The position numbers and the translations under genes are program-made. 64,000 nt of DNA from NCBI RefSeq assembly GCF_040807025.1, contig NC_090942.1, forward strand, positions 79,713,987 to 79,777,986, given 5' to 3'. The number at the start of each line of letters is the position of its first letter. The first letter of the stretch is position 1. This stretch comes from Struthio camelus. Taxonomy: Eukaryota; Chordata; Aves; Struthioniformes; Struthionidae. Below, piece by piece: positions 13,011 to 24,700 of this stretch. The notes beneath the pieces were generated by a model. It saw only the letters and a list, made by a program, of their open reading frames with translations. It ran no database searches and had not been told where the DNA came from.

Positions 13011-14274
13011 CAGCCTTCAAGAGTCTGTAAACTGAAACCAGTTAACATGGAAAATGACATATTTTCAGTACGGTTAAGCTACTGGAATTTGTGGGCACGG
13101 TTCTGCACCGGTAACTACCCCTAGGCACAATTTGCAGTCATTACACATCTGACTACCTGATTTTCATGCACAGCTGGGTCTTTCCATGAGGTGACCTAAT
13201 TAAATCCACCGAGCTGCAAATAAAGCTGGGCACTGCTGTTAGAACGTACAGTGGAACTGAGCTACATATTGTTAATTGTGCCAGAAGAAGCTGTGGTGAA
13301 GGAACTTTGAGTTTTTAGCCTGCAGCTTTTAAGAGATTTAAAACTAAAAAAGAACTTGAAGAGGAAGAGAACTTTGGCTATTGCCTTTCAAATGTGACTT
13401 TAAATAAAGCAACCTGTTAACTGACCAGTTGAATCACACCAAGTAAGTTATTTTTGCTATCGCTGCACATAACATATGCCCCCTGATGTTAACACTTTGC
13501 AGTATTAATTATGCCCAAGTCAACACAGACAATCAGGCCTATCCTTGAATGGATTAACTGGAGGTAATTCTACAATGTCTTTTTACTGTTAGTTTTATTG
13601 CTCTTTTCCCTTCTCATCACCCTAATACTTTTCATGATATTAATAATATTAATAAATCATAATATTAACCCCATTAATCTTCAAGTTTACAGTTCTTTTA
13701 TTCTTTAACTGATGATTAATTGATCTTCTCTTCTTCTCCATACAACCTTGTTGACTGCTAATTTATCCTTTTGCCTGTAGAGAAGTGCAAGTATTTTTAG
13801 AGGTGTGCAAACATTACTCACCTCCACTTTATAAATCAAGGCGTAGGTATAGGTATGTTTAGGTATGTTCACCCAGCTTACACAGAATACAGGCCTGCTA
13901 AACTTGGTTACGTTTCAGTCACTGAACCTGTTTGACCAAAATGGTTTAGTGTTCTTGCTTAACCGAAAATCTGTTCCCTTGCTCTGGCAATACCCAGGTA
14001 CAGCATAGTAATGAAGAGAGGAATGAAGGCTGCTGAAATGAAGTAGTCAAGAAAAGTGTCTCCCCTTGAACGAGTTCCAACACTGAGCCAACTCATTCAC
14101 AGGAAAGAACCTCGTACTTTCGTAAAACAGTAGTTTATCTCCGGATTTTACAGGAATGATTACACAGCAGCAAGAGCAAATCTTCTTTAGCCTCTCAAGT
14201 GACTTTCGGGAGTCTAGTCAAGTGATCTGTAGAATCGCAGCAAGTTTCGTCTGGGAAATTAAGAACTGAGGAGC

Positions 14275-14880
14275 GCCCGTCAGAGCGCTGCGCTTTCTAG
14301 TTCTCCTGCTTCCTTTGGAAGGCGGCGGGCGGCGGGCGGCGGGCGGCGGGCGGCGGGCGGCCCTCCTCCGCCGGAACCTTCCTCTCGTGGCGGCTGTTCC
14401 CCAGCCGGCGCGGGAACGCTTTGGGCGGGGGACGCGCCGCCGGCAACGGCGGCCGGGGCGGAGCGCGGCCGTTGCCGGGCGGTAACGGCGCTGGAAGCCG
14501 GCCGGGTTCCGGCAGGTCGGGGCGCCGGGCGCGGCGGTGGTGAGCGTTGCTGAGGGGATGCCGCGGAGGTGATGGGGAGGGGGAGGGGAAGAAATGTTGC
14601 GCTCAACCGCCGCTCGAGTTGTCGTTAGTCGTAGCCTCGCCCTTCAATGACTTGTGCTTTCAGACCGCAGACCCGGCCGAGGTTGCCGCGTTACCGTTAA
14701 CTCGGCGCGTCCCGTGCAGAGCGGGCCCGGCACGCCCCGCGTGGCGTTGGGAGCGAGGTCTCGGGGCTGCCCGGAGGCAGCTTTGCCCGGCAGGGCGGCT
14801 CCGTTTTGCTCGCGGCCGAGTGAAGAGGAATGCCGCAGAAGTGGAGGTTGGTGCCCCCGTACAGGGTAATGCCGTGCCTA
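14275..14880 (+). promoter_or_regulatory. FAM118A: CpG island, probable FAM118A promoter and 5' exon
   Basis: CpG-dense block about 4 kb upstream of the first FAM118A coding exon. GC boxes (GGGCGGGG at about 14424, GGGGCGG at about 14456) fit an Sp1-type housekeeping promoter without a TATA box. FAM118A translation starts in an exon with its own acceptor (18675/18676), so a noncoding first exon must lie upstream. Possible donors here are GCGGTG then GTGAGC (exon end 14539) and ACAGG then GTAATG (exon end 14865). The start site cannot be placed from sequence alone. Confidence 0.65.
14321..14361 (+). repeat. GCGGCGG heptamer tandem repeat in the promoter
   Basis: Five to six head-to-tail copies of the 7-mer GCGGCGG lie inside the CpG island. 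The plus strand carries many closely spaced GG and GGG runs, so it could form a G-quadruplex, and copy number may vary. Confidence 0.85.
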
Positions 14881-17800
14881 ATTGCTGCGCTAAAGGACCG
14901 CAGGTCCGCTTAACTGGCCAGAGAAAGGATGCGTTGCTTCGTAGAAATCTGTGTCCTGCCCAGCCTGATGCTCTTGTTTTTATTCCAGAGAAAACTAGCG
15001 TGGGGGAGGAGAGAAACTTATTTTGCAAGGGATTTCATTTATTTTGGAAATGCTAAGTCTTATTTCATGTTTCAGGCTGCTTGAAAAACCTCTCGATTGG
15101 CTTGTCCCAATCACACTTTTGACCTGAAATTTCAAGCGGTGAAAAGAGCACTTGTTTCGTGACTAGATGCTTAAATAAAAGTTATCTTCTTAAATAGGAA
15201 GAAAGTATGAAATGAGAAAGTGTTCTTGTGAACCCTCCCAGTGTTTGTAACGCAGACCAAGTTCCAGTTCAGCATTTTCAGGCAAATCTGGATGTTGGCG
15301 GAATCTGATCTCCTGACTGCCATGAGGAAAGGTTGTTTAAAAGCAAACATGCCACCCTTTGGTTAAATTATAATAATATGTTAGTCCGATGTAATTTTTA
15401 AGGAAACCACTATTGAATCCTAATGCCTGGGTCCTTGGCATTGGTAGGTATGCTCAGAAGTTTATTACGTCTAATTAGGTAATGTTCAAGATGTTCAATG
15501 TTCAGTGTTACAGTTAATATCTAGAACAGTCATAGGCATGGAGAAATCTTAAGTTTGCCATTTGCATCCATTTAGCTAATGTAGTTTGGTGGTAGTTACT
15601 GCCACATATTCGCACAGCTTTGGCTTCCTGGAAAGTGACTTCAAGCATTATAGAGATGATAAGGTCTAAAATGTTGGTACTGACAGCATCCTGTGATGAG
15701 ATGCTTATTTTATTAATTTTGGCAAGTTACTGATGTATCAAACGATTACTAAAGTGGTTAGCTCTCTTGAGGATTATTATATATCACTGGATGGATATTT
15801 TTCAGAAAATATTTTTCAGAATAAACAAGATACACTTCATGTGTTGCTTTTGCATTGTGAACTTTCAATTCTTCCATATGTTAAAAAAATCTTATTTTCT
15901 AGATTTTTTGAATGTTTCACTCTAAATAAGTTATTGTTTTAAATTTTGAATATGCTAACATTCTTTGGATGATTAATAGAGTATTTTTATAGGATAAGTT
16001 AAAGAAGGAAGGGAGCACAAACAAAATAAATATTACAACAAGAAATGATTTTTTTCCACTTGAAAAGACGTTTTTGGGTGCATTTGCAGATCAGATCTTT
16101 GTGCGTTTTCTCAGACATGTCCATTTAAAATAAGTTATTTTGTCAGATGTTCTCCAAATTTAGGCCTGTTGCTTCCAAATTAGCTTTCAGCATGTCAACC
16201 TGAGAGCTGGCAAGAAGCTGTATGAGCCATGGAGTCTAGCAGAATGCTTGTTGGGAGGATTAGGATCTGCAGTCTCCACAACCACAAACTACGATGCGTT
16301 TCAAAGCCAAACAAAAAAAGCATCCTTATGAAAAACAAAACGAAGAATCAATGTAATGAAACTTGGGGATTTCTTATTGGTCATATTGTAGCCAAATTCT
16401 CTTGCCAGGATGCAGTACTTCGAATGTTTTAGATTTAAATTGGCTTGAGAGGGTTGTTGGAGGGAGACAGACCTAAAAGAAAGCTTCTTACACTGTGAGG
16501 TTGTTATAGCAGGATGGTGTTTTGGATCTTATCCCAATGAAGGAGCTTCGTGCAGGAAGGAGGAGTTTTATAGCAGCTCACTAATCCATACAGAACAGAG
16601 ACAAAATAAAAGCCAATAAAAGATTGGTACAGTATGGATTTCAGGATGGTGAGATGAAAGTCCAGGATTACCTGTGTAAATGAATGAGATCGATTTTTGA
16701 TTATTTAGGTACCATCTTTCTGTTTTTATATATTTAATATATCATTTTTTCAACATGAAGCCCAGGGTAAATGTTTCTGTGGTTTGATGGACCTGATGAA
16801 GTAACAAACACAATTGTAATGTTGACGATACCAGTTGAAAACCTAGAATAACTCCAGAGAGTCTTAATTCTGGATTTACAGTGCATAGCTGAGTATTTCT
16901 TCATTTTAACCATGCCTCTTTTTTTTTTTTTTTATTAAGTGAGTAAATAGTTCAGACTTGTTCTGCTTTCTAAGTGTACCTAGAGTTGAGATGAACTGCA
17001 GGACAGAATTATGAAATTTCCTTTAATTTCTGTGATTTAAAGAGAATTGATTGCAGATCCTTATTCATTATTTGTTTCTGCTGGGACTGTTAACATGAAT
17101 AAAGCATACAAAATGATAAGATGATGATAAAAGAGGGTTTTGCAAGGAGAGTCTTAGTCTTCTGTCTTAATATTTTTAGCGCATGTGTAAACTAGCTATA
17201 CTATTTAAATAGGAGTTGTTAATTGGCTTTATATTTTTAATTAGTCTTCTTTTACATAAGCACTAAATGATATCAGTTTATCTTTTGGAAAGAAGTAGGT
17301 TTTTTTTCTGTTCCCATCATGTCTGTAATATTAAGAGTATTTGGAATTTTGTAGCATAGTTTACTGCGGTAAAAACAGAGTAGTTGTTTTAGGCTAAACC
17401 ACGTTTTTCTTCAGAACACAAAATGCTCTAAAATCTGTATATGTAGATACTGTTCTGAAAGCGTCTGACATCCCAGAGTGGGTTTGGTTTAGAATCCTGG
17501 GTAAAATTGGTTTTGTAGAGGGAAATTTTTTTCTTTAATGAAATGTTAAACATAACATTTTATATGTCAGTATGTTTTAGGGGAAGAACAGATATTTTTC
17601 TCTCTCAAGAATGTAAATGTTTTTGACCTCTTTAACAAACAGTAAGTAGGAGAGATTCAGCTATAGTCATGCAAACTTACTGGTACAGCGGGGTCCTGTA
17701 GTACTCCCCTACAAAAATTTGTAAGATCTCTAAGATTTTTCAATGTATAATCCTTCTTTCTTTTTGTTCTTTCTTTGGTATATGCTGTCTAAAGAGTGCA

Positions 17801-18675
17801 GCTTTCTGCTTCATGTGTCAGAATCTGCTGAAATTGCGAGAAAGATGAATGAATTCATGGCATTTTGTTGTTTCCATTTTGGAAATTTACAGGGCTAGCT
17901 GTTTGCAAACAGTAATGATGTATAAACGTTACAGAAGTAAGATTTAAAAAAGAATACAAACTCAGAAAAGATGTCAGATCTTAACTGGACTAGGTGTCAT
18001 TTCAAGTGACAATATAGCTGATAAATAAGTTTTTATTTAAAATTCTTTCTGACAAAGCATCTTCTATATTTATATGGGCTGGTGAAATAACTAGCTAGCT
18101 AGCAGGGGGCTTCTCATGGCTACAGAAGTCCACAAACTTGATTGAACCAACCGATTATACAGCTGTGTGGGTTCAGTGGTCTTAGTTAAAATGAGTAGAA
18201 ATGTTCAGTAGGAATTTTTGATACAAAGACATGAATATTCCATCATTGATCTTTAGGGGATGAAATGATTTTCTGATAATGGAAGACTTACCTGCTGTAA
18301 ACAGTTTTTTAAGAAACAAATTCATTTAACCAAAATGAATCAACTTTTTTGGGAGTATGGTAAGTTTAGTCTTGAATTTAGACACAGATATTTTTCAGCT
18401 GTGTGAATAGCCGTATCTCCACTAGCTTCAAAATGGCAGTTGACTGAACTAAATGGAGCTGTGCTCGTTTACACGCTCATAATTTGTCTGCTTCATTTCT
18501 ATTAGTGTGTTGCTTAACATATGAGATGAGAGATACAAATTCTAAATTCTTGATTTTAAAATATTTGATAAGAATAAATTGAAAATGCTGACAGCAATAA
18601 GTACATCTGTTTTTAATTTTGGCCTTTTTTAAGGTAGATGTATTAAGAATTCTTGACCATCCTTATTTTGTTTAG
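14881..18675 (+). other. FAM118A: FAM118A first intron (inferred)
   Basis: AT-rich sequence between the CpG island and the first coding exon. It has a poly-T run at about 16919-16933. No coding sequence or recognisable repeat was seen. Intron status depends on exon 1 lying in the CpG island. Confidence 0.5.
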
Positions 18676-18731
18676 GGCTCAGAGATGGATTCATCAGAAA
18701 GATCAACGATTAGAAGTGAACAAAAATCCAG
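18676..18731 (+). CDS. FAM118A: FAM118A exon 2 (first coding exon)
   Basis: Acceptor TTTAG at 18671-18675; donor GTAAGC at 18732. Nine bases of 5' UTR precede the ATG at 18685. It encodes MDSSERSTIRSEQKS (residues 1-15) and two bases of codon 16. The Kozak context is favourable (GAGATGG). Confidence 0.9.
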
Positions 18732-21700
18732 GTAAGCAGTGTTGTGAAAGTTATCTTATAAAACTATCTGTTAATGGAAGTCTGAAAAGATAATTGAAAT
18801 ACGTTACTGAAAATTGGATATGAGAATGGCATCATGCTTGAAAACCTGAAAGGGTCCTCTGAAACTAGTTTCTCCAGTGACCATGTGCTTCATACGCAGT
18901 TGAACTGTTTCTGAATGCTTTCCTAGAGGAAACAACTTGTGCTGAGTGTAGCAGGAAGACATGGGGGATTATCTGCAACATTTCTTTGTAGGTATTAGCA
19001 ACCTTATCTACATGTTTCTTAATTGCTGTGTCTGAAGCCATTTCAAGTTAAACATTTCAGTTTTTGCAAAATCGTCTCAAGATATTGTGAAATAAGAGAT
19101 TTAAAACATCCATATTGCTGGATTAACAAGAGTTAACAGTTGGTAATTTTGGAAAGTCAAGTGAATTCTAAGGTTCCGCTTAGTAATACTTTGTTTATAT
19201 ACAGTTATTATGTATTTTTCACTTTCTATCCTATAGCAAGAATAAATGGGAATAAAAGATGTTACTTTTTTCTAAATAAACACAAATTTGCTTCTTTGAA
19301 ATCTTGCAGGTTTTCCCTTTGAAATAGTTTTTATTTTCTAGCACGTGCATATTTAGTAAATCATTGGGTAATCCTTGGTACAAGGATATATATACTACTT
19401 TTTTTTTTTTTTTAAAGTTCAATTGAAATGGTTGTTGAATAGCAGAGTATACTGATAATTGGCGATTGCCAATTTGGATCTCCGTAGAGGTTTTAATGAT
19501 TTAAAGTTGTTGTCATCTTATATCTACTTAAATTAGTTATATGCACATTAACTTGTTTAAAATGGCCAGCAGATTTAAGGTACATTTATTTTATTTTATT
19601 TTATTTTCCCCAGTTTGGGGAATGTTATGAACTGCTGCTAATGCCATAATTCTTCTGTATGGAAATGGAAGACCCAATTACTTTGCCTCTTTAGTTTTGA
19701 ACAAGCATTAATAGTTCATACAGCCTTCTTGAGTTAGGCATGAGATCTTCAGAAAAGATAGAAGCACTGTAGAAAATAAAGATTTTTGTTTTGTTTTTAA
19801 GAAAATTCTTAAAAAGTCTAATAAGAAAGCAACCTCGAGATCTTCTTCTGGTAATTGGAACTGGAGTAAGTGCTGCGGTAGCACCAGGAATCCCAGCGCT
19901 GTGCTCCTGGAGGAGCTGCATCGAGGCTGTCATTGAAGCAGCTGAACAGCTGGAGGTGCTTCATCCAGGAGATGTTGCTGAATTTCGTAAAAAAGTGATC
20001 AAAGATAGAGACCTGCTTGTAGTTGCGCATGATCTGATCAGGAAAATGTCACCAGTGAGTATATTTGTAACTTACAACAATTTTAGAAGTTGATGTAAGT
20101 TTTCCTTGTTATCAACTGAAATTCTCGTCAGCTTTCTGAAACTGAAAGTTTTGCTGGGACGATAATGTAATCACTGTACGTTTTGGAGAGGCAGAAAAAT
20201 CCTTGTTTTTACTACAAGTAAGCACAGTCCATTTTCACATGGTGATTTACAGTTAGTGCTTTCGCCAGTGCGATGGTGGTTGTTATAGGACAGAATAGCC
20301 CTTTAGAAGGGAGAGAAATCAGGACGTTAATTTATAAGGTACATTATCTTTAAAAAGAACTATTATTTAATTAAACACTTAAAATAGCACATTTTAATTT
20401 ATTTACTCCAGCAGTCCGGTCTGGTACTGTTTACTAGTGACATCAGGACTCATAACTGAATTTTGTCAGGGGTAAAATTTAGGGTGATTGAGATGATCTT
20501 TGTAGGTAAATTTTGCAACTTCAAGGTAAAATACAGGTAAAAGGTATACATGCCTATGTAAGTATAGGTAAAAGATATATTTTAGCTTCTAGTATATTGC
20601 CAAACTGGAAGTACTGTCTCTGTATTACTGCTATAAAAGTTATTATTTACTCAATATATGCTTTCTAGTCTAGTTGAAAATTGTTGGAAAAGATTACACT
20701 TCTGTCATAATAAATGCAAGCAAGCGTCTTGACTGTTAAAAGATTCTCAGTAACGTTGCCCTGAACTGAAAGAGGAATTTATAGCTCTGCTGGCTAAAAC
20801 TAGAGATATCCTGAAAACAGTGGTAGACTGTGACCCTACTGATAGCCTTAGATCGCACAAACTTATCACTGCCCCAACTCGTGCTTCACTGAAGTCCATA
20901 CATGCTCAGTCTCTCAACCATTGATTTTTAGGTTCCAGAGATTTTCAGACTGTATTAATAGTTTTGTCAGGTCTTCCCGTTGAAATAATTATAGCAACAT
21001 ACACATTGCTAAGCTGTAGGATGTGTTCAGCCCTTTGAAATACATAGGAGTTTTCTATACAGAAAAAGTATCATAACGTGTCCCTTTTGGGAGAAGTCTG
21101 CAGGAGATAGAAAGATAAGAAACTTTTTGATCTCTCGGAGAGCAAAAGAAGAAGAAAAATCTCTGGTAGTAATATTCCAGACTCTGAAACTAGGGAGTGA
21201 TAATGTTAGCACGCTAACTACTTTCAAAACAAGAGAAGCATATTGAGAAGAGTGCTATTTCCATGGAGTTATACTAGTAACCATATTGGGCTTGTAAACA
21301 GATTTCTTGTACGCGTAAAACAATTTGATGAATAGGAAGCTTATACATTTTGTAAATTGTTATGTGTTCCTGTCTATTTCAGTAGATACCCTGGGTAAAT
21401 GTAGCCTTAGGCAAGTGTACCTTAATGTTTGTATAGAAGTGAATGGGGGGGGAGGGATTTTAGTGTAGCAAAATACTGCAGAGATTTGCTTCATTGTACC
21501 TGTGCTACAAGCTTTCTTCAGAAAACTAGACAATATTATTTTGAGCTGTATAAATTGGAGGCAAGAGCACTTGAATAATTTGAAATTATTGTTAATATTT
21601 TTATGTATTCAGACTTCTACGTTTTATGTACTATGTGAGCTCTCAAAAACTGTTACACAACTCACCTTTAAAAGAAATGCTTTGGCACTAAATAGGCAAA

Positions 21701-24700
21701 TGCTGTGGGTTTTCCATTGAAGGCAATTACAGTGGTGCTTATGAGCCTTATGAAGTGTTTGTCTCTTTTCTTTCTTCAGCGTACTGGTGATACCAAGCCC
21801 AATTTCTTCCAGGACTGCTTAATGGAGGTGTTTGATAATTTAGAGCAACATATTCAGAATCCTGTTGTTCTGCAGTCAATTCTGAGATTAATGGAGAGAG
21901 GCACAATGGTCCTAACTACAAACTATGATAATTTACTTGAAATATTTGGTCAGCAACAGGGTAAACCTATGGAATCTTTAGACTTGAAAGATAAGGATAA
22001 GGTATGATGAGAGTAGTAAAAATGTTCAGACTTCTCAGAAGGTGGTTGTTGTACTTCACTGGAAAATTTTTCTCTGTTTAAAGAAAACTGTCAACACTTC
22101 TTAATTTGTAAAGCGTGCTTATAAAGAAATAGCAGATAGATGATATTTCGGTGTCTGTTTATTCTGAATTATCTGATACAGTTTATCAAAGATTTCAGTA
22201 ACACATTTATTAACCGCTCCCCTTGCCTCCTGGGGGCGGGGGGGGGGAACAGTTTCACTTAGATGAAGTAATTGTTCCAATCACAAATGTGACTTAATCT
22301 AGCAGGTAATTTAATTAGTTTGCTGTTCATATCTTTTCTGTAAGCTTTGCTAGACCTTGCTTTTTGTGTAAACACTTGTTTAGACCAACCCCCCCAAATA
22401 TCTTCAATATCAACGATTGCCTCTTTTTTATAATAATGTAAAATAAGTTCTGCAAGTAGTAATTATAATTGTCTCTTGCTGCAGAAAAGTTTAAGAGAAG
22501 TCACTTTTGCTTTAGGTGGTCTTATGTGTTAGGGCAGCTGTATATTTTTGCAATATCTCAGTAGTGTATAATGAAATATGCATGATTTGCTTTAGGTTCT
22601 TCAGTGGGCGAGAGGCCATATAAAATATGGAGTTCTGCATATTCATGGCTTGTACACAGATCCCTGTGGAATGGTCCTAGATCCTTCAGGATATAAAGAT
22701 GTTACTCAAGATCCTGAAGTAATGGTTTGTGTGATCTTTAAATTTCTACTATGCTTTGCCAAATTGTTTTCTTTTAGTCACTGCATATATATTACTTTAG
22801 GCTAGGGTCTTGTCAGATCATGCAGAGTAAATAATAGGGACCCAGATGAAGTGGCAGTATTACTCAGGAAGCCAGTTATGTTGCTGGGGCACTGTATGCC
22901 CTTGCAAACTGTTTCTTGGCAAATCGCAATCAAAATTCCCAGTTGTATGTCATAGTTTTGAAGTTCTTTGTATTATCTCAAGATAAGAATATTGCCCGCC
23001 ACACAGCATTTCAAGTTCAACGTGGATTAAAAATGCGTATCCAAATTCTGTTCAGCAGTTCACTTTGTTAGTTAACTGAGGCTAGTACAAGGATTCTTCA
23101 CCACCTGATGGCTTGGAGGCATTTTTTTCAAAGGCTTAAGTTGTTAGCAACTCTGGATCCTGGACTTAACATCATGTCTTATGTATTTTCAAAAGTCAAA
23201 CATTTGATCAAGAGTATTAATTTTCCTTACTTACAGATCAACCTAACAGGAGTGTAATATTCTGTCATTATTACTCTTTCTATGTAAAATGCCCTTACTG
23301 GAAAAATTTACATATTTACTTAATCTTGGATTGTGACTTTTATTTAGAATAGACACATTTTTGTGGAATCATTAGTTACGACACATCAGTTTGTCTTGAT
23401 TGTAACAAATCCTTAATTCAATTTAATATTGATGGTTGCTCTGTTCTTGTTTTTAAAAAAGCTGGACATATTTCAAAAGTTACCATTTTTGCCTTTTGGT
23501 TACTGAAGTAAATACAGTTTATGTTATTCTCTCCTGTGTTTAAATTTAACAGGAGGTTCTTCAAAATCTGTATCGAACCAAGTCTTTTTTGTTTTTGGGC
23601 TGTGGAGAGACTCTGCGTGATCAGATATTCCAAGCTCTTTTTCTTTATACTGTAAAGAATAAAGTGGATTTAGAACACTATATGTTGCTGCTGAAAGAAA
23701 ATGAAGACCACTTCTTTAAGCTCCAGGCAGATATGCTTCTGCATGGAATAAAAGTAGTGTCTTATGGGGACAGCTTTAAACAATTTCCAGAATATGTACA
23801 AGATCTGACCGCTCAAATCTGCAAGCAGAGAAGCCCAGGTAATGTATTCTTTTAAATTAGAAAATTTGGATTATGTACGTAGCAGGATTCCGTATGTGAA
23901 CAATCAGCAGTTGGCCTGAGGTGTTCACCCCCTTTGTAGCTAGTGGTAGACCTGTGCAAGATCTCTGCTTAGGAATGGCACGCAGAGTTGGAGCACCTGG
24001 CAAAACTGCAACTGGATTGCTTTCTTTAAAATCCTAAATTCTTGCAGATTTAACCTTTAATTCTGAATCTGTCTTTTTATGGTTAGTATTTGGATAAGAA
24101 GTTTGTTTATGTTTTTTTTGTCTGGACTACTCCATTCAGTATTGGGTATTACCTTATGTGAAATGTGAGATGTCAGTAAGAGGCTGGAAGAACCAAAGGA
24201 ATTAACTCATGGGATCAGCTGAGTGAACCAAAATATTTATAATGTGATTAAGCATAGAGTGGGAGAATGAAATCTGAAAATCTTCAAGGACGTAAACAGT
24301 ACACCCAATAGCATTTAGCTTTACACAGGACTAATGGGGATAAAAACTGAGCGTGAGAATACCGCTTTCTGACAATAAAATAGAAGAGGCTGTGGAATCT
24401 TTTTTTTGTGAGAGTGAATGCCATTCTGTACATGGCAGTTGGTATTAGAATGGGAAATAACTCCATATGTATGCTGTAGGTAACAGTTCTGCCCTGACAG
24501 GGAACTAAATTTTACCAACTACATCTCTTCATTCACTTTTTTTTTTTTTTTCTTCTTGCATCCTGTGGTCTCTTAACTCATAAAACCTCTTAGGAGTAAC
24601 AGTAAAGAGTTTTTATACAAAAAAATGGGGAAAAATGACAACTGTATGCTGAAAGGAGGGAGATTTTTTTTAATGCTCTCCCAGCAAGGACAGTTCTACT

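Larger units (their letters stand above)
5641..14274. other. Intergenic AT-rich stretch, no gene recognised
   Basis: About 8.6 kb upstream of the FAM118A promoter with only short, composition-driven open frames. No exon of UPK3A, which lies next to FAM118A in human, could be recognised. Small repeats: an A/AAAAC run at 7962-7990 and a 17-bp tandem duplication at 12977-13010. Confidence 0.45.

Noticed and set aside
5641..14274. Search for UPK3A exons, the human neighbour of FAM118A
   Set aside because: No translated segment resembled uroplakin 3A, so nothing was called.
14547..15056. 169-codon plus-strand open frame in the CpG island
   Set aside because: GC-rich DNA has few stops. The translation is compositionally biased and overlaps other open frames in the same island, with no family resemblance.
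19791..20093. FAM118A translation starting at an ATG in 19791
   Set aside because: That ATG precedes the acceptor AG at 19800-19801 and is intronic. The exon joins in frame to the upstream coding exon at 18685-18731.
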